A stretch of DNA of 56,219 nucleotides from Bacteroidales bacterium (GCA_017454335.1 JAFTDE010000057.1:1-56219), one strand, 5' to 3'. Numbered from the stretch's first letter, positions 20,969 through 30,007 are shown. Translations and numbers: made by a program. The notes: generated from the sequence alone by a model not told the origin.

Positions 20969-23455
20969 ATGAAGCACATTTTCCGTACGGTTCTGGTAGC
21001 GGCGCTCTGCCTGATGGCGTTCGCCCAGATGCCTGCGCGTGCCGCCGACGCTCCGGCAGCCGCGCCCAAGACCATGACCTACAAGACCCCGGAGGGGACC
21101 ATGAAGGTCGAGTTCTGCACACCTGACATGTTCCGCGTGCGCCGCAGCCGCAGCAATGCGTTCGAGGCGGACGAGCCCTGGATGGTGATCAAGTACAACT
21201 GGGCGAATGTCCCGGTCAAGGAGTCCCAGGAGGACGGCAAGACCATCCTGACCACCTCCGCCCTCAAGATCGCGATCGACAAGTCCAACTATGCGATCGA
21301 GGTCTTCGACCTGGACGGGAAGAGCCTGTACAAGGAGACCGGCGCCCCGCATTTCGAGGACGCCAAGGCCATCATCAACCACGTCGAGATGGATCCGCGC
21401 GAGCATTTCTTCGGATTCGGCGAGCGCATGGATTTCCTGGATCAGCGCGGCAAGCGCGTCAGCCTGAACGTCGGCCTGGGCTTCGGTCCCAAGCCGGCCG
21501 TCGGCGGCAAGGACATCCTGCGCGCGAACTACTGCCCGGTGCCTTTCTTCATGAGCACCAAGGGTTACGGCATCTTCTTCCACAACGCCTTCCCGAATGT
21601 CTGGGACATGGGCTGGACCAACACCGAGGAGTACTCCTTCGAAGCCACCGGCGGTGAACTGGACTACTACTTCTTCAAGGGTGATTTCTACAAGATCCTG
21701 GACCTGTACACGGACCTGACCGGCAAGTCCCCGATGATGCCCGAATATGCCTTCGGCCTGCACCTGGGATCCTACTCCGGCGGTACCTGGAACAACGAGC
21801 AGTACACCTCCGACATGTACCCCGTCCAGCTGGCCAAGCAGATGCGCGACAACAAGATCCCCTTCGACGTACTGTGGCTGGATTCGACCTGGCGTTATTT
21901 CAATACCGAGCGTGTTCCCGGCCAGCCCGGCGGCTTCGGCAACGGCGGCGCGACCTTCGAGTGGCGTCCGACCTTCAAGGATCCGAAGTACATGTTCGAC
22001 CGCGTCTATGACTACAACGTCGCGGCGTTCGGCCTGCACATCCGTTCCATCCTGGACAACGGTCCCGAACTGAAGATCCTGGACAAGGCCCTCGCGCACG
22101 GCGGGGTCGTCTATCCGGGCATGGAGAGCGGCGGCATCGTGAATTTCTTCGACAAGAAGGCCGTCGACTGGTGGTGGGACAACGCCGCCAAGCTGGTCGT
22201 CGACAAGGGCTGCATGTTCTTCAAGACGGATGTCGGCAGCGCCTTCGGCATGCGCTTCTACCGCGGTGCCGAATTCGGTCCGCAGCAGGAATTCAAGGTC
22301 GGTGAAGAGCCCGAGCGCCTGCACAACGTCTTCCCGATCGCCTATGCGAAGGCTCCGTACGAGAAATTCGCCCAGCACAACAAGGCGCGTGGATTCAACC
22401 AGACCCGCGAGGGATACGCCGGCATCCAGCGCTATCCGTACATCTGGGCCGGTGACTGGGGCAGCGAGTGGCAGTGGTTCGAGCCCGTCGTCCGCGGCGG
22501 CCTGAACCTGGCCCTGTCCGGCGTGACCTACTGGGCCCACAACATGGGCGGATTCGAGCAGTATTCCGCCTACGACACCGAGCTGTACGTCCGCTGGTGC
22601 GAATTCGGCCTGTTCACCCCGATGGCGACCCTGTTCGGCATGGACCACCCGCGCTACCACGAGCCCTGGACCTACGGCGAGGAGGCGATGGCGATCTTCC
22701 GCCAGTACGACAACCTCCGCTACCGGCTGATCCCGTATATCTATTCCGCTTCGTACGACCTGTGGAAGTCCGCCCGCCCGATCATGACCCCGCTGGTGAT
22801 GGACTATCCCGAGGATGAGAACACCTACCAGATCTGCGATCAGTACATGTACGGCGGCGACATGATGGTCTGCCCGGTCGTCACCAAGAACGCCCTCAGC
22901 CGTCCGGTGTACTTCCCCGGCGGCGACTGGATCGACTACTGGACCGGCGAGCGCATCTCCGGCCGCCAGTACAAGTCCTTCCTCAGCCCGTGGGAGATCA
23001 TGCCGATCTTCATCAAGGCCGGCGCCATCATCCCGATGCAGGAAGAACGCCAGTACTACAACGAGAAACCGCGCGACCTCATCACCCTGGACGTCTATCC
23101 GGCCGGCGAGTCCTCCTACAAGCTGTACGAGGATGACGGCATGAGCATGGAGTACGAAAAAGGCATCTGCGCCTGGACCGAGTTCAAGAGCGCCCTGTCC
23201 GACGGCAGCTGGAAGATGACGATGGGCAAGACCACCGGCAAGTACACCCCCGTCAAGCGCAACTACGTGCTGAAGGCTTTCCTGGACAAGGCCCCTACGG
23301 CCGTGACCGAGAACGGTGCTCCGGTGACGAAACTGGACTCCGCCGAGGCCGTTCAGGCCGGCGAGGGCTGGTTCTATGATGCCGAGGCGCACCGCCTGTG
23401 GGTCCGCACCCGCGGCAACAACAGCGCCGACATCGACGTCGTCGCCCGCTTCTAG
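20969..23455 (+). CDS. Secreted GH31 family glycoside hydrolase
   Basis: An 828-residue enzyme with a signal peptide (MKHIFRTVLVAALCLMAFAQ), an N-terminal mutarotase-like beta-sandwich (about 40-260), the GH31 TIM barrel (about 265-640) and C-terminal beta domains. The probable nucleophile is the Asp in FFKTDVGSAFG and the acid/base Asp is in AGDWGSEW, followed by LSGVTYWAHNMGGFE, the conserved GH31 end-of-barrel motif. KTD (rather than the WxDMNE of plain alpha-glucosidases) fits alpha-xylosidase-like or related subfamilies. The substrate is an alpha-linked sugar; which one cannot be decided here. Confidence 0.93.
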   Translation: MKHIFRTVLVAALCLMAFAQMPARAADAPAAAPKTMTYKTPEGTMKVEFCTPDMFRVRRSRSNAFEADEPWMVIKYNWANVPVKESQEDGKTILTTSALKIAIDKSNYAIEVFDLDGKSLYKETGAPHFEDAKAIINHVEMDPREHFFGFGERMDFLDQRGKRVSLNVGLGFGPKPAVGGKDILRANYCPVPFFMSTKGYGIFFHNAFPNVWDMGWTNTEEYSFEATGGELDYYFFKGDFYKILDLYTDLTGKSPMMPEYAFGLHLGSYSGGTWNNEQYTSDMYPVQLAKQMRDNKIPFDVLWLDSTWRYFNTERVPGQPGGFGNGGATFEWRPTFKDPKYMFDRVYDYNVAAFGLHIRSILDNGPELKILDKALAHGGVVYPGMESGGIVNFFDKKAVDWWWDNAAKLVVDKGCMFFKTDVGSAFGMRFYRGAEFGPQQEFKVGEEPERLHNVFPIAYAKAPYEKFAQHNKARGFNQTREGYAGIQRYPYIWAGDWGSEWQWFEPVVRGGLNLALSGVTYWAHNMGGFEQYSAYDTELYVRWCEFGLFTPMATLFGMDHPRYHEPWTYGEEAMAIFRQYDNLRYRLIPYIYSASYDLWKSARPIMTPLVMDYPEDENTYQICDQYMYGGDMMVCPVVTKNALSRPVYFPGGDWIDYWTGERISGRQYKSFLSPWEIMPIFIKAGAIIPMQEERQYYNEKPRDLITLDVYPAGESSYKLYEDDGMSMEYEKGICAWTEFKSALSDGSWKMTMGKTTGKYTPVKRNYVLKAFLDKAPTAVTENGAPVTKLDSAEAVQAGEGWFYDAEAHRLWVRTRGNNSADIDVVARF

Positions 23456-23478
23456 TTTGAGGCTGCAGGGCCCCTGTC

Positions 23479-23520
23479 CCGCGGCGTCATGCCCGGCCTG
23501 ACCAGGCATCCCTTTCCCAG
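23479..23520. repeat. Palindromic element PAL, copy 7 (left arm of composite repeat)
   Basis: Core GCCCGGCCTGACCAGGC with flanks GGCGTCAT and CATCCC, spanning 23489-23509, followed by CTTTCCCAG and then the hairpin at 23521. One base in the right arm breaks the palindrome. Confidence 0.8.
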
Positions 23521-23564
23521 AATATGGACTACTCGTGGTCATTTGTACACGAGTAGTCCATATT
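23521..23564. repeat. Hairpin element, left copy (also likely terminator)
   Basis: A perfect 17-bp stem, AATATGGACTACTCGTG paired with CACGAGTAGTCCATATT, with loop GTCATTTGTA. TTTTGT follows, so it can end transcription from the GH31 gene. An identical 44-base copy lies at 25252-25295. Confidence 0.9.
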
Positions 23565-23595
23565 TTTTGTATTTTTACCCCGAAACACAACGGTT

Positions 23596-25233
23596 ATGAA
23601 AAGATTGATCCTCTCGGCCCTCCTGCTGTGCTCGGCGGTGGCCGCATTCGCCTGCACGAACCTCATCGTCGGCAAGAAAGCTTCCGCGGACGGAAGCGTC
23701 ATGTGCACCTACAACTGCGACGGGTTCGGATTCGCTTCGCCGCTGTCCTATTACGCTCCCGGACGCCACGCACCCGGCGAACTGATCGCCCTGCGCGGGG
23801 ACGGCCGCTTCGTCGCCCAGGCGGAATACACCTACGGCGTCGTCGGCCTGATGAACGAGAACCAGGTCAGCATCGTCGAGACGACCTGGGACGGCCGGGA
23901 AGAGCTCCGGAACCCGGAGGGGTACCTGGATTACTTCACCCTGATGCGCCTGACCCTGCAGCGCGCGACTTCGGCCCGCGAAGCGATCGCCATCATGGAC
24001 GCCCTGATTCGGGAATACGGGTACAACAGCACCGGCGAGTCCTTCGCCGTCTGCGACCCCGAGGAGGCCTGGATCATGGAGCTGATCGGCAAGGGACCGG
24101 GCCGCAAGGGCGGGGTCTGGGTGGCGCTGCGCGTGCCGGACGATGCCATCTGCGCTTACGCCAATTCCAGCCGCATCCGCCAGTTCCCGCAGGCACGCCG
24201 TGCTGACAAGAAACTGGGATTCTGCGTTGTCGAAGGGCAGAGCATGTACTCCGCCGACGTGATCTCCTTCGCCCGCGAGATGGGGTATTACGAAGGGCCG
24301 GATGCCGCATTCAGCTTCCGCGAAGCCTACGGACCGCTGGATTTCAGCGCCATCCGCTACTGCGAAGCCCGCGTGTGGAGCTTCTTCCGCCACCACTACG
24401 ATACCGCCGTCATCGACAGTTACCTGCCCTTCATCAACGGGCAGACGAATGTCATTGATGCGTTGCCGCTGTGGATCCAGCCCAATGCGCCCGTGTCCGT
24501 GCGCGACCTGATGAACGACATGCGTGACCATTATGAAGGCACAGCCCTGGACATGACGACGGACGTCAGCGCCGGACCCTGGGCCTCGCCGTACCGCAAC
24601 CAGCCCGTGAATTTCCAGGACAGCGAGGGAACGGCCATGTTCCGCGAGCGTCCCATCGGGTGCCAGCAGAGCGGCATGACGATGGTATGCCAGATGCGTT
24701 CCTGGCTGCCGGATGCCGTCGGCGGAGTGACCTACTTCAATATGGATGACGCCAGCATGGTGGCCTATGTGCCGGTCTACTGCGGCATCAACCGCGTTCC
24801 TGAGCCCTTCCGTGCGGAGAACAACAACATCAGCGAATTCAGCACGGAGAGCGCCTTCTGGATGAACAATTTCGTCGCGAACATGGTCTATCCGCGCTAC
24901 AGCGCCATGATCGGGGACCTGAAGGAGGCCCAGACCGAACTGGAGGACTACTACGCCGCCGACCAGCCCGAGGTCGAAGAGCGCGCGAAGGCCCTGACGC
25001 CCGCCGACCGGGCGGACTACCTGACCCGCAAGACCATCGAATACACCGAGCGGATGATGAGCCGCTGGGACAAGCTGGCCCGCCTGCTGATCGTCAAGCA
25101 CAACGACCAGATCATGCGTCCGAGCCAGGGCGGCGCCATCGCTCCGGGCCGGCACACTTCGCCGGCCTACGCCCCGGCCTTCATCGACGCCGTCCACGCC
25201 CAGACCGGCGACCGCTACGTCCGCCCGGAATAG
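23596..25233 (+). CDS. Secreted C69-family dipeptidase
   Basis: A 545-residue Ntn-hydrolase-fold peptidase. The signal peptide (MKRLILSALLLCSAVAAFA) ends just before Cys20, in CTNLIVGKKASADG. In peptidase family C69 this Cys becomes the N-terminal nucleophile after cleavage. Other family features are GSVMCTYNCDG, VSIVETTWDGR, the GESFAVCDPEEAWIMELIGK stretch and a C-terminal part with DLMNDMRDHYEGT. It probably hydrolyses dipeptides in the periplasm. The gene stands alone between two inverted composite repeats, an arrangement worth testing as a mobile cassette. Confidence 0.92.
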   Translation: MKRLILSALLLCSAVAAFACTNLIVGKKASADGSVMCTYNCDGFGFASPLSYYAPGRHAPGELIALRGDGRFVAQAEYTYGVVGLMNENQVSIVETTWDGREELRNPEGYLDYFTLMRLTLQRATSAREAIAIMDALIREYGYNSTGESFAVCDPEEAWIMELIGKGPGRKGGVWVALRVPDDAICAYANSSRIRQFPQARRADKKLGFCVVEGQSMYSADVISFAREMGYYEGPDAAFSFREAYGPLDFSAIRYCEARVWSFFRHHYDTAVIDSYLPFINGQTNVIDALPLWIQPNAPVSVRDLMNDMRDHYEGTALDMTTDVSAGPWASPYRNQPVNFQDSEGTAMFRERPIGCQQSGMTMVCQMRSWLPDAVGGVTYFNMDDASMVAYVPVYCGINRVPEPFRAENNNISEFSTESAFWMNNFVANMVYPRYSAMIGDLKEAQTELEDYYAADQPEVEERAKALTPADRADYLTRKTIEYTERMMSRWDKLARLLIVKHNDQIMRPSQGGAIAPGRHTSPAYAPAFIDAVHAQTGDRYVRPE

Positions 25234-25251
25234 CGTCTGCCGGACACAAAA

Positions 25252-25295
25252 AATATGGACTACTCGTGGTCATTTGTACACGAGTAGTCCATATT
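25252..25295. repeat. Hairpin element, right copy (also likely bidirectional terminator)
   Basis: Identical to the left copy over all 44 bases, including the loop in the same orientation. A-runs and T-runs flank the stem, extending it to about 20 bp, so it can terminate both the peptidase gene (plus) and the convergent lipoprotein gene (minus). Confidence 0.9.
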
Positions 25296-25306
25296 TTTGA
25301 GAAGGG

Positions 25307-25327
25307 ATGCCCGGTCAGGCCGGGCAT
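25307..25327. repeat. Palindromic element PAL, copy 8 (right arm of composite repeat)
   Basis: Core GCCCGGTCAGGCCGGGC with flanks GGGAT and ATGACACC. It is in the opposite orientation to copy 7, so the pair forms inverted arms around the C69 gene. Confidence 0.88.
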
Positions 25328-25341
25328 GACACCTTGAATGT

Positions 25342-26898
25342 TTAGGAAGCCGGAACCACCTTCACCGGGCGGATGTTGAAGCCCATGTAGCGACGGTGAT
25401 ATCCGGTCGTCCGTGTGCCATCTCCCTTGAAGGAGAGGTGATCGACCCACAACGGATCATAAGCCCCGCCCGAGAAATGCAGGTTCCTGGCCATCAGGGC
25501 TCCGGTCTTCCCCGTGATGAAGTAAGAGCTATACGCGATATCATCGACAAGCGGGATGAACATCTGGTTGGCGGAATACGCACCCTGGCCCGTGACGGTG
25601 TAACCGTAACGATATGGATCATACTCCCAGGTGCAATAGGTATACAATCCCGTGAGTTCTTCTATGGTCGGCGTCCGCCAGGGCATGCCGTAAATCTGGG
25701 AGGCGGCATCGTCGCCCGGCACCAGTTGGTGCAGATCGTCCGGACTGCCCGTGTCGCCCCAAGCTGAAGGGGACGTGGCCGGGACGTACCGGTTGAATGT
25801 TATACCATCACCGGATCCGGAAACGCGGAAGGCGTATTCCGCTTCGGAAAAAGTATGCAGACCTGCACTCATGACTTCCTTCAGGGTGTAACCGGTGGTC
25901 TCGCCCCAGGCGAAGAATAGGCCCGGTTCATTATCCCGCAGGGCACCCAGGTTCTTGGTCGCGAAAACGTAAATATTCCCGTCTTTTTCATACATGGGAA
26001 GTTCCGGGATTTCCGTCCCCTCATCCGTCCAATACGCCAGCTCCGGTAATACGACGGCGCTGCTCCGGGTCAGGGTCTTGCCGCTGACCGAGTAGCTGTA
26101 CAAATGATCCGTCCGGAGGTCCCGCAGGGTGAAGGTGTAGTTTTGCGCCACTCCCTTCAGGGCTGCTGGCAGGACACCGCAGAAAGAGTATCCGCCAGCG
26201 TATTCATAGCCGGGAATGTAGTCAGCCGAGCTGGTGGTATATCCGCTGGCAGTGAGGCCGTCAACCGTCACGCTGGGAATGGCCGGGGAGCTTGTCAATA
26301 GGTAGCGTCCCGCATGCAAGCCGGTAGAAGCAAGATCCGGGATGAAGAAATGGACAAAGTCCTTGTCTGCCGGAAAACGCATGGTCAAGGTGGTACTCAG
26401 CACCCCGTCCGTGATGGTATAGGGTGTGTCTTCGCTGGTCATGTAATACGAATACACGGGCTGGGCGTACGGCTGGTACTCATAGGCAGGACTCCAGACC
26501 TGGTCGTCGAACTGCAGGGAATAGGCATCCCCTGCCATGTTCAATCCTATTCCCACCGACCCCCAGTACGGGACATAGACGGCAGACAGTGTGCCGGAAG
26601 TCCGGTTGGCGAGGCTGTCCTTGCACTCCTGGCTGATGTAAACACTCCATCCCGACGGACCATAAGAGATGTCCATGGTCGGTATTTCGGGCAGGAACTC
26701 TTTGTCGAAGAAGATGTAAATTTTATCCCCATATGTCCAGTCGGTCTTGGCGACACGGCTGTCGTCATCGCATTGGACGTCGATCTTGAAGGTCAGTTCT
26801 TTCTTGCCTGCCTGTTCTTCGGCCGGAACCAGCAGGGATTTCTGGCAGGCCGTCAGGGCGGCTGCCGCACACAGAATCAGTATAGCTATTTTTTTCAT
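25342..26898 (-). CDS. Fimbrillin-like surface lipoprotein
   Basis: A 518-residue lipoprotein with signal MKKIAILILCAAAALTAC (Cys18) and then QKS. The N-terminal part (about 30-290) resembles fimbrillin-like domains of Bacteroidales (LTFKIDVQCDDDSRVAKTDW; a GTLSAVYVPYW strand; DKDFVHFFIP). The C-terminal part (about 300-518) has the pattern DDAASQIYGMPWRTPTIEEL and YMGFNIRPVKV found at the ends of many such surface proteins and related to the FGE-sulfatase-like fold. Localisation is probably the cell surface. It ends just before the BIG2 gene's orientation partner promoter; both genes run on the minus strand and are separated by only 19 bases, with the BIG2 gene upstream. Confidence 0.78.
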   Translation of the reverse strand: MKKIAILILCAAAALTACQKSLLVPAEEQAGKKELTFKIDVQCDDDSRVAKTDWTYGDKIYIFFDKEFLPEIPTMDISYGPSGWSVYISQECKDSLANRTSGTLSAVYVPYWGSVGIGLNMAGDAYSLQFDDQVWSPAYEYQPYAQPVYSYYMTSEDTPYTITDGVLSTTLTMRFPADKDFVHFFIPDLASTGLHAGRYLLTSSPAIPSVTVDGLTASGYTTSSADYIPGYEYAGGYSFCGVLPAALKGVAQNYTFTLRDLRTDHLYSYSVSGKTLTRSSAVVLPELAYWTDEGTEIPELPMYEKDGNIYVFATKNLGALRDNEPGLFFAWGETTGYTLKEVMSAGLHTFSEAEYAFRVSGSGDGITFNRYVPATSPSAWGDTGSPDDLHQLVPGDDAASQIYGMPWRTPTIEELTGLYTYCTWEYDPYRYGYTVTGQGAYSANQMFIPLVDDIAYSSYFITGKTGALMARNLHFSGGAYDPLWVDHLSFKGDGTRTTGYHRRYMGFNIRPVKVVPAS

Positions 26899-26917
26899 AA
26901 TCGTTTCGTTTTACTGA

Positions 26918-29137
26918 TTACCAATTCTCTTCAGCGTTGAAAGGATCCGGGCTGCCCGGGTCGACAGAGGAGGAGAGTACCGTGACGGTGCAGGTGGCTG
27001 TCAGGCCGTTCACCGTCGTGGCAGTGATGTAGGCGGTGCCGATGGCGAGTCCGGTCACGCGGCCGTTGCTGTCGACGGAGACAGTGGTAGGCTGGAGACT
27101 CTCCCAGGTGACGGACTTGTCCGTAGCGCTGGCAGGCCCGACCGTGGCGACGAGGTCATAGGCGCCTCCCACCGTGAGACCCAGCGAGGTCTTGTTCAGG
27201 GAGATGGAGGTCGGGACGAGGCTGGGAGCCGCGACGACGACCACGCAGGTGTCTTTCTGCTCGCCGGCCTGGGCGATGACATAGGTCTGTCCGGCGGCGA
27301 TGGCGGTCACGGAGCCGGTGCTGCTGACCGAGGCGACGCTGGCGTCGGTGCTGGTCCAGGTAACGCTCGGATCGGTGGCGTCATTCGGCAGGACCGTTGC
27401 CGTCAGTGTCTCGCTGGCTGCGATTTCCAGCTTCAGCGTATCCTTGTCGATGGAGACGGAGCTGACTTCGACCGGCGGTGCCGGCGGAGTCGCCGGTGCG
27501 ACGACAGTGACTTTGCAGTCGGCGGTCAGTCCGTTGGCGGACTTGGCGGTGACGGTGGCCGTTCCGACGGAAACAGCCTGGATGACACCGTCGGCAACCG
27601 TTGCGACAGCCTTGTTGGAGGTGGACCAGGTAACAGTCTGGTCCGTGGCGTCGGACGGGATGATCCGGGCGAGGACGTAGTCGCTCTGGCCGACTTCAAT
27701 CTCCGTTTCGGTCTTGCTGAGCGTCAGCGAAGTAACTTCGATGACGGGGTCCTTGACCGTGACTTTGCAGGTCGCGCTCTTTTCGCCGGCCTGGTAGGTG
27801 ATGGTGGCCGTACCGGCGGCGACGGCGGTGACGGTGCCGTCCGCTACGGTGGCGACGGCCGGGTTGGAGCTGGTCCAGCTGATGGCCGGGTTGGTGGCGT
27901 TATCCGGGGAGAACTTGCCGTTGAGGGTGGCAGTCTCGCCGGTGGTCAGATTCAGTTCGGCCGGGTCCAGGGTGACGGACTCGACTTCGATGGCCTTCTC
28001 GTTGACGGTGACGGCACAGGTCGCGGTCTTCTCACCGGCCTTGGCCGTGATGGTGGCCGTACCGGGGGCGACGGCGGTGACGGTGCCGTTCGCTACGGTG
28101 GCAACGCTCGGGTCGGAGGAGGTCCAGGTGACGGTCGGATCGGCGGCGTCATCCGGGGTGACCGTCGCGGTGAGCACGACGGCATCGCCGGCGACCAGGT
28201 TGAGGCTGGTCTGGTCCAGCGTGATGTTGTCAACCGGCACGGGCGGCAGGGAAACGGTCACCTCGCACGTGGCGGTCTTGTCACCCGCCTGGGCGGTGAT
28301 GGTGGCCGTACCGGCGGAAATGGCCGTGACGGTACCGCCGCTGACATAAGCGACCTTCGGGTCGGAGGAAGTCCAGGTGACGGTCTTGACGGAGGCATTG
28401 TCCGGGGAGATCGTGGCGTTCAGGGTTCCGGTTTCTCCGACGATCAACGCCAGGGTGGTCTGGTCCAGGGTGATGCCGCTGACTTCGACGACGGGATCGG
28501 TGACGGTGACCGTGCAGGTCGCGGTCTTGTCACCCGCCTGGACGGCGATGACGGTGGTTCCGGCGGCGAATGCCTTGACGGTACCGTCCGTCACGGTGGC
28601 GACGCTCGGGTCGGAGGAGGTCCAGGTAAGGGTCTTGTCGCCGGCGTCGCTCGGGCTGACGGTGGCGGTGAGCTTGGCGCTCTCGCCCGTAACCAGGCTC
28701 AGTTCGGACTTGTCCAGCTTGACCTCGGCCACGGGTATGGGGGCCTTGGCGGCCTGCCGGACCGTGAAAGTGGTCTTGATCGGACCGCAGGTGATGGTGA
28801 CGATCGCGGCGCGTTCGCTTTCTTCGTTGTTGGGCTGGGCGGTGACGGACAGCGTGACATCTCCGGCGGCACCGCTGGTAGGAACGACGGTGACCCAGCT
28901 GGAAGCCTTGGTGTCATTGACTTCCACGGACCATGCATCGGTTGCGGAGAACTGAACGGTTTTGTTTAGACCCTGTCCGGAAACGGCAGCCTCGAATCTG
29001 ACGCCCGAGGCGAAGATTTCCTTGCTAGCTTCCGGAATCTTGATTTCCGGGCCGACGTCCAGGTTCTTGATCTCCTCGCATGCGGCGAAGGTCAGCAACG
29101 TGGCCAGGATGGTTAAGAAGTTTAGTTTTCTTTGCAA
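26918..29137 (-). CDS. BACON/BIG2-repeat lipoprotein (TTG start)
   Basis: A 739-residue surface lipoprotein. The signal reads (M)QRKLNFLTILATLLTFAAC with lipobox FAAC. A BACON-like domain follows (about 55-135; SATDAWSVEV, SSWVTVVPTSG). Seven consecutive BIG2 (bacterial Ig-like group 2) domains of about 80 residues then run to about 730, each with a variant of LTATVSPSDA, TWTSSDPSVATV and a TATCTVTV end. No ATG precedes the lipoprotein signal in frame except inside the tRNA-proximal region, and a perfect -7 box lies at 29192-29185, so a TTG start at 29137 is inferred. BIG2 arrays are typical of adhesive or glycan-binding surface proteins. Confidence 0.8.
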   Translation of the reverse strand: MQRKLNFLTILATLLTFAACEEIKNLDVGPEIKIPEASKEIFASGVRFEAAVSGQGLNKTVQFSATDAWSVEVNDTKASSWVTVVPTSGAAGDVTLSVTAQPNNEESERAAIVTITCGPIKTTFTVRQAAKAPIPVAEVKLDKSELSLVTGESAKLTATVSPSDAGDKTLTWTSSDPSVATVTDGTVKAFAAGTTVIAVQAGDKTATCTVTVTDPVVEVSGITLDQTTLALIVGETGTLNATISPDNASVKTVTWTSSDPKVAYVSGGTVTAISAGTATITAQAGDKTATCEVTVSLPPVPVDNITLDQTSLNLVAGDAVVLTATVTPDDAADPTVTWTSSDPSVATVANGTVTAVAPGTATITAKAGEKTATCAVTVNEKAIEVESVTLDPAELNLTTGETATLNGKFSPDNATNPAISWTSSNPAVATVADGTVTAVAAGTATITYQAGEKSATCKVTVKDPVIEVTSLTLSKTETEIEVGQSDYVLARIIPSDATDQTVTWSTSNKAVATVADGVIQAVSVGTATVTAKSANGLTADCKVTVVAPATPPAPPVEVSSVSIDKDTLKLEIAASETLTATVLPNDATDPSVTWTSTDASVASVSSTGSVTAIAAGQTYVIAQAGEQKDTCVVVVAAPSLVPTSISLNKTSLGLTVGGAYDLVATVGPASATDKSVTWESLQPTTVSVDSNGRVTGLAIGTAYITATTVNGLTATCTVTVLSSSVDPGSPDPFNAEENW

Positions 29138-29184
29138 AATATAGGTTATTAATAGAAACTGCACGGGAAATCGGCATGTGATTC

Positions 29185-29192
29185 CAAAGATA
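29185..29192 (-). promoter_or_regulatory. Promoter -7 box of the BIG2/fimbrillin-like operon
   Basis: TATCTTTG on the minus strand, directly after the tRNA terminator, gives a leader of about 40 bases to the TTG start at 29137. Confidence 0.6.
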
Positions 29193-29194
29193 GC

Positions 29195-29234
29195 AAAAAA
29201 AACGCACACGAACATGCATTCGTACGCGTTTTTT
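29195..29234 (-). terminator. Intrinsic terminator of tRNA-Pro
   Basis: On the minus strand AAAAAACGCGTACGAA, loop, TTCGTGTGCG, then eight T. It begins one base after the encoded CCA end of the tRNA. Confidence 0.8.
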
Positions 29235-29235
29235 A

Positions 29236-29312
29236 TGGTCGGGGTGATGTGACTCGAACACACGACCCTCTGGTCCCAAACCAGATGCGCTAGCCAACTG
29301 CGCCACACCCCG
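29236..29312 (-). tRNA. tRNA-Pro (anticodon TGG)
   Basis: A 77-base cloverleaf. The acceptor stem CGGGGTG pairs with CACCCCG and is followed by A and an encoded CCA. The D arm contains GCGCAGTTGGCTAGCGC, the anticodon arm is TCTGG-TTTGGGA-CCAGA with anticodon TGG, and the T arm is GTGTG-TTCGAGT-CACAT. A perfect -7 box lies just upstream and a terminator just downstream, so it is a single-gene transcript. Confidence 0.96.
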
Positions 29313-29321
29313 GAAGGACTG

Positions 29322-29329
29322 CAAAGATA
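29322..29329 (-). promoter_or_regulatory. Promoter -7 box of tRNA-Pro
   Basis: TATCTTTG on the minus strand, nine bases before the mature 5' end of the tRNA. Confidence 0.6.
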
Positions 29330-29340
29330 GAAAAAATTCC

Positions 29341-29348
29341 TATCTTTG
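29341..29348 (+). promoter_or_regulatory. Promoter -7 box of the LolD-like gene
   Basis: TATCTTTG on the plus strand ends five bases before the ATG at 29354, which points to a leaderless transcript. Confidence 0.6.
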
Positions 29349-29353
29349 GCCTT

Positions 29354-30007
<654 letters not shown>

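Noticed and set aside
20951-23590. Long antisense frame across the GH31 gene, and a similar one across transketolase/lepA (30059-33136)
   Set aside because: Both mirror complete, well-conserved genes on the plus strand and have compositional bias but no family motifs.
27000-28900. Regularly spaced repeats resembling a CRISPR array
   Set aside because: The period is about 240-250 bases and the repeats are degenerate and translated; they encode BIG2 domains.
29137-29330. Genomic-island integration site at tRNA-Pro
   Set aside because: No integrase gene and no repeat of the tRNA 3' end were seen within the window.
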